DNA of 64,000 nucleotides from contig NZ_JBBMER010000002.1 in assembly GCF_040096455.1 (NCBI RefSeq), forward strand, positions 62,001 to 126,000. The letters are read 5' to 3'. The notes beneath the pieces are model-generated. The model saw only the letters and a program-made list of their open reading frames with translations, ran no database searches and was not told where the DNA came from. Both the position numbers and the translations under genes were made by a program. The stretch comes from Lachnospira rogosae. Its GTDB lineage: Bacteria > Bacillota > Clostridia > Lachnospirales > Lachnospiraceae. Within the stretch, counting starts at the first letter, position 1, and each line of letters opens with the position of its first letter. Positions 1 through 8,653 of this stretch are shown piece after piece.

Positions 1-1623
1 AGACAATCATTTATATACATTTTCTTCCTGCTTACAATGTGTTATGAGGCATTAAGCCATATAAAGCGGATGACAAGCAGACAGTTAGGAATTGCCGTAT
101 GGATAAGCTTAGGACTTCTTGTGCTTATTGAACAGGTATTTGCAGTTGATGAAACTTATGATTTTAAGGCAATTTACTTAAGCGGTGCTTTTATTCTTGT
201 GTATGCAGGACTTATGATTGTCTATAACAAGACCAACTGGAAGCTGCCTGTAACAGTATTTCTTGCATTTATAGTCTGTATAATAGAATGTACTATCAAT
301 ATGGATTCAACAGGAATTGGAACTACTAACAGAACCTCTTATCTTTTAGATTATGATGCTATTAAATCTGTGACACAGACCGTAAGAGATGAAGATACAT
401 CATTTTACCGAATGGATAAGAAGTTTGGTGCGCGTTCAAAAAATGACGGAGCTTGGCATAATTACCACTCAATATCAACATTTTCATCAACTTCAAGTGC
501 TGGAATGTCAGAATTGTTCGGAAAGCTTGGCTTTGAACATTCAATGAATGCCTATGGCTACAATGGTGCTACACTTGTTACAGAAAGCTTATTCTCGGTT
601 AAATATACAATTACCAACCGTATACTTACAAGCAGTTCTCTTCGCGAGTATTACGTTGGAGATGACGGCGAATTCGTCTATGAGAATAAATATACACTTC
701 CACTTGGATTTATAACCTATAATAATGCAGGCGAATGGAATCCATCAGAAGCCAATGGAACAGGAATTGAGAACCAGAACTCGCTTATACAGACACTTAC
801 AGGCATTGCCAATGTATTTACACTTACTTATGAAAATGCCACCGACTCAAGCTTTGAAGTTAAGCCTGTAAAAGCAGGACATCTGTATATGGTTGTAAGA
901 AATACGACCTGCGACAACGTAACTGCCACTATTAACAATTCTGAATATACTTATTCAGGACTTAAAAATGGCAATCACATAATTGACCTAGGCTACGCCG
1001 TTCCAGCAGATACCGTTGTCATATCTGGCGATTCAGCAATGAATGCCAGCGTGTATACACTTGAAACTTCAAGATTTACAGAAGCTTACAATATATTAAA
1101 TGGCAGTTCCCTTTCTATCACTTCATTTAAAGACACCAAGATAAAGGGAACTATAACAGCTAATAAAGCCGCAACCCTTATATTCTCCATTCCTTACGAT
1201 AAAGGCTGGAAGGTATATATTGATGGCAGAAAAGTAGAGACCTCTGCCCTTTATGATGCTCTCTTAAGCGTACAGATAAGTGAGGGCAGCCACGAAATAA
1301 CATTAAAATATACACCTGTGAACCTTATTAAGGGTTGCTTAATTACAGCATTATGTATTATTATATTAATCGGTATTTATATATTAAAGAAGAAAAATAT
1401 AACAATAAATATATTAAAAGCCGCCAGTACAAATAAAGCTGTTGAAGCTGATGATACTTACAACGCATTATCTGATGATTTAGCTGATAATACTCTCACA
1501 GATTTAGATGTTTCATCTGCTATGGATATAAATATCGTGGGTGATAATGATATAAATATGCTAGATAGTCTTGATGACTTCGACAATCTTGACAGTGATG
1601 AGATTAATTCATCAGAAGAATAA
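1..1623 (+). CDS. YfhO family membrane protein, C-terminal part (5' end outside window)
   Basis: The frame is open from base 1, so the gene starts upstream; the ATG at 37 is internal. Three hydrophobic segments lie in the first 95 residues (around IYIFFLLTMCYEAL, LGIAVWISLGLLVLIEQVF, AIYLSGAFILVYAGLMIVY). A long extracytoplasmic region of mixed composition follows, then a last membrane helix (GCLITALCIIILIGIYILKK) and an acidic Asp/Asn-rich tail of about 70 residues. This layout and the segment with FSVKYTITNR match the C-terminal half of YfhO proteins, polytopic membrane proteins linked in Bacillus and Listeria to glycosylation of lipoteichoic acid. The role here is inferred from the family only. 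The acidic tail is longer than I expect for the family. Confidence 0.75.
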   Translation, partial: RQSFIYIFFLLTMCYEALSHIKRMTSRQLGIAVWISLGLLVLIEQVFAVDETYDFKAIYLSGAFILVYAGLMIVYNKTNWKLPVTVFLAFIVCIIECTINMDSTGIGTTNRTSYLLDYDAIKSVTQTVRDEDTSFYRMDKKFGARSKNDGAWHNYHSISTFSSTSSAGMSELFGKLGFEHSMNAYGYNGATLVTESLFSVKYTITNRILTSSSLREYYVGDDGEFVYENKYTLPLGFITYNNAGEWNPSEANGTGIENQNSLIQTLTGIANVFTLTYENATDSSFEVKPVKAGHLYMVVRNTTCDNVTATINNSEYTYSGLKNGNHIIDLGYAVPADTVVISGDSAMNASVYTLETSRFTEAYNILNGSSLSITSFKDTKIKGTITANKAATLIFSIPYDKGWKVYIDGRKVETSALYDALLSVQISEGSHEITLKYTPVNLIKGCLITALCIIILIGIYILKKKNITINILKAASTNKAVEADDTYNALSDDLADNTLTDLDVSSAMDINIVGDNDINMLDSLDDFDNLDSDEINSSEE

Positions 1624-1683
1624 TCAGGCATTCTATTAACAATTAATTATAAGCACTAACGAAGTGCAGGAAAGAGGTACAAT

Positions 1684-3069
1684 ATGAAACTTTGGGGCGG
1701 ACGCTTCACTAAAGAAACTAATGAGCTTGTTAATAATTTTAACGCTTCTATCTCCTTTGACCAGAAGTTCTACAAGCAGGATATTCAGGGAAGCATTGCA
1801 CACGCTACAATGCTTGCTGCTCAGGGTATTATCTCAGAAGATGAAGGAAAGCAGATTACTGACGGCTTAAAAGGTATTCTTTCTGACATAGAATCTGGAA
1901 AGCTTGAAATCACTGATGAATATGAAGATATTCACACATTTATGGAAGCTACCCTTATTGAGCGTATCGGTGATGCAGGAAAGAAGCTTCACACAGGCAG
2001 AAGCCGTAATGACCAGGTTGCACTTGATATGAGACTTTATACACGCGATGAAGTTAAAAATGTTGATGAAGAAGTAAGAGAGCTTATGGAAGTTATCTTA
2101 AGAATAATCAAAGAAAATGTTGACACTTATATGCCAGGCTTTACTCATCTTCAGAAAGCACAGCCTGTAACTGTTGCTCATCATTTTTCTGCTTACTTTG
2201 AAATGTTCAGACGTGACAGAAGCCGACTTCACGATATATATAACAGAATGAACTACTGCCCTCTTGGTGCTGGTGCTCTTGCAGGAACTACATATCCCCT
2301 TAACAGAGAGATGACAGCCGAGCTTCTTGGATTTGCTGGTCCTACTCTTAATAGTATGGACTCTGTATCAGACAGAGATTATGTTATTGAATTCTTAAGT
2401 GCACTCTCTACTATTATGATGCATTTAAGCAGATTTTCTGAAGAAATATGTATATGGAATTCTAACGAATACAAATTCATCGAATTAGATGATGCTTTCA
2501 GTACAGGTTCAAGCATTATGCCACAGAAGAAGAACCCTGATATAGCTGAGCTTGTCCGTGGTAAGACTGGACGTGTATATGGTGCTCTTATGAGTATCCT
2601 CACAACTATGAAGGGAATTCCTCTTGCCTATAATAAAGATATGCAGGAAGATAAAGAGCTTACATTTGATGCTATAGATACTGTTAAGGGCTGTGTAAGC
2701 TTATTCAAGGGTATGATTGATACTATGAAATTCAATAATACACGTATGGAAGACTCAGCTAAAAAAGGCTTCACTAATGCTACTGATGCCGCTGACTACC
2801 TTGTTAAGAAAGGGGTTCCTTTCAGGGATGCACATGGTATTGTAGGACAGCTTGTTCTTATGTGTATTGACAAGGGTATTGCACTTGATGACCTTTCACT
2901 TGATGAATACAAGAAGATAAGCCCTGTATTTGAAGAAGATGTATACGAAGCTATCAGCTTAAAGACCTGCGTTGAAAAACGTCTTACTCTCGGAGCACCT
3001 GGCCCTGAGGTTATGAATAAAGTTATCGGACTTTATGATGAGTATATGAAGGACAACCAGAAATTATAA
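1684..3069 (+). CDS. argH: Argininosuccinate lyase
   Basis: Cleaves argininosuccinate to arginine and fumarate, the last step of arginine synthesis, in the cytosol as a tetramer. The 461-residue length is normal. The start MKLWGGRF is the classical ArgH N-terminus and has AAAGAGG just upstream. Seen motifs: HTGRSRNDQ near residue 100, the substrate loop and fumarase-superfamily signature GSSIMPQKKNPD near residue 280, and a C-terminal LTLGAPGPEVM. No argG is visible in the window, so the gene may be separated from the rest of the pathway or follow it upstream. A bidirectional hairpin follows the stop. Confidence 0.97.
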   Translation: MKLWGGRFTKETNELVNNFNASISFDQKFYKQDIQGSIAHATMLAAQGIISEDEGKQITDGLKGILSDIESGKLEITDEYEDIHTFMEATLIERIGDAGKKLHTGRSRNDQVALDMRLYTRDEVKNVDEEVRELMEVILRIIKENVDTYMPGFTHLQKAQPVTVAHHFSAYFEMFRRDRSRLHDIYNRMNYCPLGAGALAGTTYPLNREMTAELLGFAGPTLNSMDSVSDRDYVIEFLSALSTIMMHLSRFSEEICIWNSNEYKFIELDDAFSTGSSIMPQKKNPDIAELVRGKTGRVYGALMSILTTMKGIPLAYNKDMQEDKELTFDAIDTVKGCVSLFKGMIDTMKFNNTRMEDSAKKGFTNATDAADYLVKKGVPFRDAHGIVGQLVLMCIDKGIALDDLSLDEYKKISPVFEEDVYEAISLKTCVEKRLTLGAPGPEVMNKVIGLYDEYMKDNQKL

Positions 3070-3168
3070 AATATACCACTATAAAATATACTCACTTAAA
3101 GCTCATTTAAAATAAAACCTAAATAACTACAGTTCAGAATTAATAAACAAACATAATAATATAAAAAG

Positions 3169-3224
3169 CCCTGTCACTACCCACTATATATTGGGACTTC
3201 CAGTATATGCCAATAATGACAGGG
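3169..3224. terminator. Bidirectional hairpin between argH and the DUF4177 gene
   Basis: Perfect 8-bp arms CCCTGTCA (3169-3176) and TGACAGGG (3217-3224) are preceded by AAAAAG and followed by TATTTTTAAA, so they could end transcripts from both converging genes. The loop is long, about 40 nt. Confidence 0.6.
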
Positions 3225-3239
3225 TATTTTTAAATATTT

Positions 3240-3992
3240 TTAAAATGTGAATTTCTCAACCTTACCATCTTTACTATCATAAGTTGATGTAAGATAATCA
3301 AATCTATATCTTGCTTCACCGTGCATAGGAACAGTAAATGTCAAAGTCTTATCCCAATCCATTCCACGTCTTGTAAATACGATATGCAGTTCAAATATTA
3401 ACTCCGCATCTTCACCAGAGCCGCCTGACATCTGTGTATTCCTGATAGTTAATTCACTTGGATATATATCTTCTTCCAGATCTATCCTGTTATTGCCTAT
3501 ATAAGCAAAAAGGTGAGGGGCTGTTTCTTCTGCCATCGCTTCATTCTCCAGATATTCACGCATACTTGCCGCACCACAGCCACCGTGAAGCCTGCCTTTA
3601 GCTTCTTCAATATTAAATCTGATTGTAATAAAACGGCAATCGCCTATACTTATAACATAAGAATTGTCTTCCTCGGCTCTTATACTATAATTGCCAAATC
3701 CATTAGAATTCTCTAATTCTTTCTTATCTGTTATGCTGTATCTCACATCTAAGGTTTCAAATAAATTAGTTGATGACTGGGTAAAGATATCATCTTTTTC
3801 TTTTCTGAATGTAACAACAAATGCTCCTTTAATCTGCATAGATGTTGCCATATAATCATAAGTGACTAACTCCCAGCCGTCAGCTGCTCTCTCATTAATC
3901 AGATTGTCTAACATAGCAATATCATTAGCATCTGCCTTATCTGAAAGCCATTTAGTGCCAACCGTTAAAATCTCTGTTTTGTATGTATACAT
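3240..3992 (-). CDS. Uncharacterised protein with N-terminal DUF4177-like domain
   Basis: 250 residues, no signal peptide or membrane helix. The first 65 residues (start YTYKTEIL, then NERAADGWELVTYDYM and AFVVTFRKE) have the pattern of DUF4177, a small domain of unknown function. The rest, about 185 residues, is a soluble region that I do not recognise, containing GRLHGGCGAASM and two beta-rich stretches (ELTIRNTQMSGGSG, ELIFELHIVFTRRGMDW). The start is supported by GGAGGAG a few bases upstream. The gene stands alone, converging on argH. Function unknown. Confidence 0.7.
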   Translation of the reverse strand: MYTYKTEILTVGTKWLSDKADANDIAMLDNLINERAADGWELVTYDYMATSMQIKGAFVVTFRKEKDDIFTQSSTNLFETLDVRYSITDKKELENSNGFGNYSIRAEEDNSYVISIGDCRFITIRFNIEEAKGRLHGGCGAASMREYLENEAMAEETAPHLFAYIGNNRIDLEEDIYPSELTIRNTQMSGGSGEDAELIFELHIVFTRRGMDWDKTLTFTVPMHGEARYRFDYLTSTYDSKDGKVEKFTF

Positions 3993-4039
3993 ATACTCCT
4001 CCTTTATTAGATACTATCTTAACTTTATATATTATTATA

Positions 4040-4204
4040 TTATATTGATTTCTTTTTTACAATTTGTAATTTATAACCTAAAGCCTCAAGTATATGACTA
4101 AATGTGCGTATTGTTGGATTACTTTTCTTTTTCTCAATTCTGGAAATATCCTGCTGTTTGTTTCCTGTCAATGCAGCTAATTATTTTTGCGTAATATTTT
4201 CCTC
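4040..4204 (-). pseudogene. Decayed XRE-type helix-turn-helix gene (HigA-like antitoxin remnant)
   Basis: Read on the minus strand, the frame ending at 4040 gives EENITQK, a TAA stop at 4181-4183, then LAALTGNKQQDISRIEKK, SNPTIRTFSHILEALGY and a short basic tail. This is a Cro/C1-type HTH from helix 1 to helix 5, with the stop sitting where ITQKELAALTG-type proteins have a residue. A second in-frame stop lies at 4205-4207, so no intact N-terminus remains. Length and end resemble HigA/RelB-type antitoxins. No toxin gene was recognised next to it. Confidence 0.65.
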
Positions 4205-4219
4205 TTACTTTATTAGAGC

Positions 4220-4235
4220 ACAACATAAATGTTGT
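4220..4235. promoter_or_regulatory. Palindrome upstream of the HTH remnant, possible old operator
   Basis: ACAACAT and ATGTTGT arms (7 bp, perfect) are separated by two bases. On the minus strand a TTGACA lies just upstream, so the site sits where an autoregulating HTH antitoxin would bind. It may be a relic like the gene. The rest of 4236-4489 is AT-rich, with a 26-codon minus-strand ORF from the ATG just after 4340 that I cannot assign, and the upstream region of pdxS. Confidence 0.35.
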
Positions 4236-4504
4236 ATTGTCAAATATAAAATTATATATTTTTATTCAATAATTACATCTGACCTTATTACACATTCATC
4301 TTCTCCCTTATAATTAAATGTCAGTTTAATACCACCTGACATTATCAAACTTCTTTACATTGAACATTTTAATATAATCAGATAAGTCTTATTATAGTCG
4401 CAAGTTAATTAAGTTACTGCTATGTAATATATTTGTAGTTCTGGCAGAGCATTTTAACAATTTAACAAAAAGCATTTAAATATAAAGAAATGAGGTTAAT
4501 AATT

Positions 4505-5383
4505 ATGACAACTACTTCTCAGTATGAATTAAACAAAGGACTTGCACAGATGTTAAAGGGCGGAGTTATTATGGACGTAACAACTCCTGAACAGGCTAAG
4601 ATTGCTGAGGCGGCTGGTGCCTGTGCTGTTATGGCACTTGAAAGAATACCTGCTGACATCAGAGCCGCTGGCGGTGTATCACGTATGAGTGACCCTAAGA
4701 TGATTAAAGGAATTCAGGAAGCTGTAAGTATCCCTGTTATGGCTAAGTGCCGTATCGGTCATTTTGTTGAAGCCCAGATTTTACAGGCTATTGAGATTGA
4801 TTATATTGATGAATCAGAAGTACTTTCTCCTGCTGATGACATTTATCATATTGATAAGACACAGTTCAATGTACCATTTGTATGCGGTGCAAGGGACTTA
4901 GGCGAAGCTTTAAGAAGAATTAACGAAGGGGCTTCTATGATTAGAACTAAGGGTGAACCTGGTACTGGTGATGTTGTTCAGGCTGTACGCCATATGAGAA
5001 AAATGAATTCTGAAATCCGCAAGATTACATCTATGCAGAAAGATGAACTCTTTGAGGAAGCTAAGCAGTTACAGGTTCCTTACGACCTTGTACTTTATGT
5101 GCACGATAATGGAAAGCTTCCTGTTGTTAACTTTGCCGCTGGTGGTGTTGCAACCCCTGCTGATGCTGCTCTTATGATGCAGCTTGGTGCTGAGGGTGTG
5201 TTCGTAGGTTCTGGTATATTCAAGTCTGGTAATCCTGCAAAACGTGCTTCTGCTATCGTTCAGGCTGTTACTAACTATCAGGATGCAGCACTTATTGCCA
5301 AGTTATCAGAAGACCTTGGCGAAGCTATGGTAGGTATCAATCCTAGTGAAATACAGATAATTATGGAAGAACGTGGACGTTAA
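4505..5383 (+). CDS. pdxS: Pyridoxal 5'-phosphate synthase lyase subunit PdxS
   Basis: Makes pyridoxal phosphate from ribose 5-phosphate, glyceraldehyde 3-phosphate and ammonia, in a 12+12 complex with PdxT. It is a TIM barrel of about 292 residues, with KGGVIMDVTTPEQAKIAEAAG, ALERIPADIRAAGGVSRM and the phosphate-binding GGVATPADAALMMQLGAEGV. I chose ATG 4505 over the in-frame ATG at 4490 because GAGG (4492-4495) is a good ribosome binding site for 4505 and overlaps the earlier ATG. pdxT follows after 32 bp. No PdxR regulator is seen nearby. Confidence 0.97.
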   Translation: MTTTSQYELNKGLAQMLKGGVIMDVTTPEQAKIAEAAGACAVMALERIPADIRAAGGVSRMSDPKMIKGIQEAVSIPVMAKCRIGHFVEAQILQAIEIDYIDESEVLSPADDIYHIDKTQFNVPFVCGARDLGEALRRINEGASMIRTKGEPGTGDVVQAVRHMRKMNSEIRKITSMQKDELFEEAKQLQVPYDLVLYVHDNGKLPVVNFAAGGVATPADAALMMQLGAEGVFVGSGIFKSGNPAKRASAIVQAVTNYQDAALIAKLSEDLGEAMVGINPSEIQIIMEERGR

Positions 5384-5415
5384 TAATATAATCGCACATA
5401 GAAATGAGGCTTACT

Positions 5416-5976
5416 ATGAAGATAGGTGTACTTGCTGTCCAAGGTGCTTTTATTGAACACGAGCATATGATTGAAGAAATCGGACATACAGCAATAGAAA
5501 TAAGACAACGGGATGATTTAGAGGGATTAGACGGTCTGATACTGCCTGGCGGTGAAAGTACTGTTCAGGGACAGTTACTTAACAAGCTTGATATGATGAA
5601 GGACATTAAGAATATGATTAGTAATGGTCTTCCAACACTTGCAACCTGTGCTGGACTTATACTTCTCTCTGAACATATAGCAGACGATGACACAGTCCAT
5701 ATAGGAACGCTTCCTGTCACCATTAAACGTAACGCTTACGGAAGACAGCTTTCAAGCTTTGTAACTAACGCTGATATTAAGCATATCGGCAATTATCCTA
5801 TGACATTTATAAGAGCACCTTATATCGAAAATGTCAGCGATGGTGTTGAAGTGCTTGCAAGTGTTGATAATCATATCGTTGCCGCTAAATACAATAATCA
5901 GATTGGACTTTCTTTCCACCCTGAATTAACAGGCGACACACGCATACACGAATATTTCTTATCAACTATAAAATAG
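5416..5976 (+). CDS. pdxT: Pyridoxal 5'-phosphate synthase glutaminase subunit PdxT
   Basis: Glutaminase of the PdxST complex; frees ammonia from glutamine and channels it to PdxS. The N-terminus MKIGVLAVQGAFIEHE is typical, as are GGEST, the nucleophile Cys in ATCAGLILLSE, and the His/Glu pair in SFHPELTGD. The start at 5416 is preferred to the in-frame ATG at 5404 because GAGG (5406-5409) then serves as the ribosome binding site, exactly as in pdxS. About 186 residues, normal for the family. It is followed by a strong bidirectional terminator. Confidence 0.96.
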   Translation: MKIGVLAVQGAFIEHEHMIEEIGHTAIEIRQRDDLEGLDGLILPGGESTVQGQLLNKLDMMKDIKNMISNGLPTLATCAGLILLSEHIADDDTVHIGTLPVTIKRNAYGRQLSSFVTNADIKHIGNYPMTFIRAPYIENVSDGVEVLASVDNHIVAAKYNNQIGLSFHPELTGDTRIHEYFLSTIK

Positions 5977-5991
5977 CTCTATTCAAAAATA

Positions 5992-6041
5992 AAAATCAGG
6001 ACAATGCAGCAGAATACGCCACGCTGTATTGTCCTGATTTT
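5992..6041. terminator. Bidirectional rho-independent terminator
   Basis: Arms AAAATCAGGACAATGCAGC (5992-6010) and its near-perfect complement at 6023-6041 form a long stem with A and T tracts on the two sides. It separates convergent pdxT and the topoisomerase A gene. Confidence 0.85.
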
Positions 6042-6099
6042 ATTACGCTTATATAGCGTTGAAATGTTATTTATATACGATGAATAGCAAAATTATAAT

Positions 6100-8412
6100 T
6101 TACACTCTGACTTTTATGCCTTTTGTGTCTCTATGTGCCATTTTCATCTTAGCAAAGTCTATCTTCTTTCCTTTATATTCCATCGTGAATTCCATTCCGT
6201 CATCCATAATGAATATATCTTCTATATAATCGTCTTTGCCAAGCTTAATACCTCTGACACCTACTGCACTCTTCTTCTTAACTGGTATTTCAGAAAGAGG
6301 GAACTTTAAGAACACACCATTAGCTGTCTGTACAATTACATTTTTATTACTTACAATTTCTTCAACTTCACTTCTGCTGCCATCAAGATTAAACTTAGAA
6401 AGCGTTTCAACCTGAACGTCAGCCTTTTCAATGCTTACTATCTTGTCATCATCCTGAAGCTTTGTCGAAGCTACCGTTCTCTTGGCTACATCAAATTCTA
6501 CCGTGTCAACTATCTTCATCATGCCCTGACTTGTAACAAAGAGCAGCTTCTGATTTTTGATAGTTTCATATGCACACAGGTATATAATAAGCTCACCGCT
6601 GCTGTCATAATTTCCAAGATTATCTATTGGAGTACCTTTGTCCCTGAACTTAGTGAGGAAAGGAATATCCTTTACTTTAATCTGGTGAAGCTGTCCGTTA
6701 TCCGTAAATATACATATTTTATCAGTATTCATACAGGTAAATACATACTTAAAATCGTTGTAGATAGCTTCCTTATTACGTTCATAAGAAGCTGTATCTA
6801 TAGTCTTTGCATAGCCAAATCTATCCATAATAAATACAACTTCCTGTGCTGGAACTTCTTTTTCAACAAATACTGCAACCTTTGCATCAGTTATTACGGT
6901 CTTTCGTTCAACACCATATTCCTTCTTAATTCTTACAAGGTCGTCCTTTATTACTTTTGCCATAGCCTTCTTACTGCCAAGTATCTTTTCATACTTTGCA
7001 ATCTTTGAAAGACATTCGTCATATTCCTTCTGGAGTGCAAGTATCTCAAGACCTATAAGCTTGTACAGGCGCATTTCAAGTATGGCTGAAGCCTGCTTTT
7101 CTGTAAAATCAAGCTTAGCCGCCTGATTCTTAGAAGCTTCTGACTTGAATTTGATATTATCAACATTACCATTAATAAGGCAGTCTTTTGCCATTTTAAG
7201 ATTAGAGCTTCCACGAAGAATTTCTATTATAAGATCGATTATATCGCAGGCTCTTATAAGTCCTTCTTTAATCTCCTTATTGGCAAGCTCCTTATTAAGA
7301 AGTGTTGTGTATTTTCTTGTATTTATCTCATACTGGAAGTCAATATGATGCTTTATTATCTGGCGTAACCCAAGAGTTTCCGGTCGGCCGTCAACTATAG
7401 CAAGCATATTTACACCAAATGTATCTTCAAGCTTAGTCTTCTTATATAAAAGGTTCTTAAGATTTTCAATATCTGTGTTCTTCTTTAATTCAAGAACTAT
7501 TCTTATACCTTCTTTTGATGACTCATTTGACACATCAACAATATCAGTTGTCTTCTTGGTTTCAACCAAATCCACTATATCTGATATGAACTTTCCAATA
7601 TTAGCACCTATCATTGTATAAGGAATTTCTGTTATTACAAGCCTGTCCTTCTCGCCTTTTCTTGCCGCTGGCTCATATACAACCTTTCCTCTTAACTTTA
7701 TCTTTCCTGTACCAGTCTCATATATACCTGCAAGCTCTGACTTATTAATAACAAGTCCACCTGTAGGAAAGTCAGGTCCGGGTATATACTGCATAAGCTC
7801 AGTTGTAGTTATATCTTCATTATCCATATATGCGCATACTGCATCGACAACTTCTGAAAGATTATGTGTTGGAATATTAGTTGTCATACCAACTGCGATA
7901 CCGTCAGCACCATTTACTAACAGATTAGGTATTCTTACCGGAAGAACTGCTGGTTCTTTCTCTGTTTCATCAAAGTTAGGCACAAAATCAACTACATCTT
8001 TATCCAAGTCTGATAAATATACATCCTGTGTGAACTTCTTAAGCTTGGCTTCTGTATATCGCATAGCCGCAGCACCGTCACCTTCTATAGAACCAAAATT
8101 GCCGTGACCGTCAACAAGTGCCATTCCCTTTTTAAAATCCTGTGAAAGCACAACAAGTGTTTCATATATAGAACTGTCGCCGTGTGGATGATATTTACCC
8201 ATTGCATCACCTACGATACGCGCTGACTTTCTATGAGGTTTATCATAATTTAAACCAAGCTGATCCATAGCATACAGCACTCTTCTTTGTACTGGCTTAA
8301 GTCCATCCCTTACATCCGGAAGTGCTCTTGCTGTTATAACACTCATTGAGTAATCTATATAGGACTTCTGCATCAGCTCAGAATATTCAGTTTTAATAAT
8401 ATTCTCTGCCAT
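6100..8412 (-). CDS. Type IIA topoisomerase subunit A (topoisomerase IV/ParC-like)
   Basis: Breakage-reunion subunit that cuts and rejoins both DNA strands. 770 residues. The catalytic Tyr is in AAAMRYTEAKL (Tyr119), and the quinolone-resistance region is HPHGDSSIYETLV with Ser80 and Glu84, the ParC numbering. The C-terminal part has beta-pinwheel blades (FGYAKTIDTASY, SQGMMKIVDTVEF, GVRGIKLGKDD) but no GyrA box of the QRRGGKG type, so negative supercoiling is unlikely and a decatenating, topoisomerase IV-like role is more probable. It is often annotated gyrA in this group. The B subunit gene lies upstream on the same strand, with a structured repeat between them. Confidence 0.85.
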   Translation of the reverse strand: MAENIIKTEYSELMQKSYIDYSMSVITARALPDVRDGLKPVQRRVLYAMDQLGLNYDKPHRKSARIVGDAMGKYHPHGDSSIYETLVVLSQDFKKGMALVDGHGNFGSIEGDGAAAMRYTEAKLKKFTQDVYLSDLDKDVVDFVPNFDETEKEPAVLPVRIPNLLVNGADGIAVGMTTNIPTHNLSEVVDAVCAYMDNEDITTTELMQYIPGPDFPTGGLVINKSELAGIYETGTGKIKLRGKVVYEPAARKGEKDRLVITEIPYTMIGANIGKFISDIVDLVETKKTTDIVDVSNESSKEGIRIVLELKKNTDIENLKNLLYKKTKLEDTFGVNMLAIVDGRPETLGLRQIIKHHIDFQYEINTRKYTTLLNKELANKEIKEGLIRACDIIDLIIEILRGSSNLKMAKDCLINGNVDNIKFKSEASKNQAAKLDFTEKQASAILEMRLYKLIGLEILALQKEYDECLSKIAKYEKILGSKKAMAKVIKDDLVRIKKEYGVERKTVITDAKVAVFVEKEVPAQEVVFIMDRFGYAKTIDTASYERNKEAIYNDFKYVFTCMNTDKICIFTDNGQLHQIKVKDIPFLTKFRDKGTPIDNLGNYDSSGELIIYLCAYETIKNQKLLFVTSQGMMKIVDTVEFDVAKRTVASTKLQDDDKIVSIEKADVQVETLSKFNLDGSRSEVEEIVSNKNVIVQTANGVFLKFPLSEIPVKKKSAVGVRGIKLGKDDYIEDIFIMDDGMEFTMEYKGKKIDFAKMKMAHRDTKGIKVRV

Positions 8413-8457
8413 TATTATCTCCGTATAATACTTTTATTAATATATATCATAATACCA

Positions 8458-8637
8458 GGGTCAAAAGGTCTAAACCCATATGAGCTTGCTCATATGTGGG
8501 TGAATGACCTTGGGACCCGCCCCAATATGAGCATAAAAGTGGAATGATAGTCCCACGATATGCGAATATTAGGGAGGATTGTGGGAGTGCGTAGCACGGA
8601 ACAATCCGTAGGTATCATAGTTGTGGGCTTTTGACCC
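8458..8637. repeat. 180-bp multi-hairpin palindromic element inside the topoisomerase operon
   Basis: The outer 10-bp perfect inverted repeat is GGGTCAAAAG (8458-8467) and CTTTTGACCC (8628-8637). Inside: a stem of ACCCATATGAGC (8474-8485) with GCTCATATG plus TGGGT (8488-8501), extended by AAGGTC/GACCTT and GGGTC/GACCC; and a second stem with GGATTGT (8576-8582), GTGC-GTA-GCAC (8587-8597) and ACAATCC (8601-8607). No ORF fits. Terminal inverted repeats plus internal hairpins suggest a small non-autonomous mobile repeat or a structured RNA element. It nearly fills the gap between the B and A subunit genes. Confidence 0.6.
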
Positions 8638-8653
8638 CAACATCATATCATTT

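Noticed and set aside
6685..7008. Plus-strand ORFs inside the topoisomerase A, B and other minus-strand genes
   Set aside because: They are out-of-frame shadows of strongly conserved genes and have no ribosome binding sites or recognisable products.
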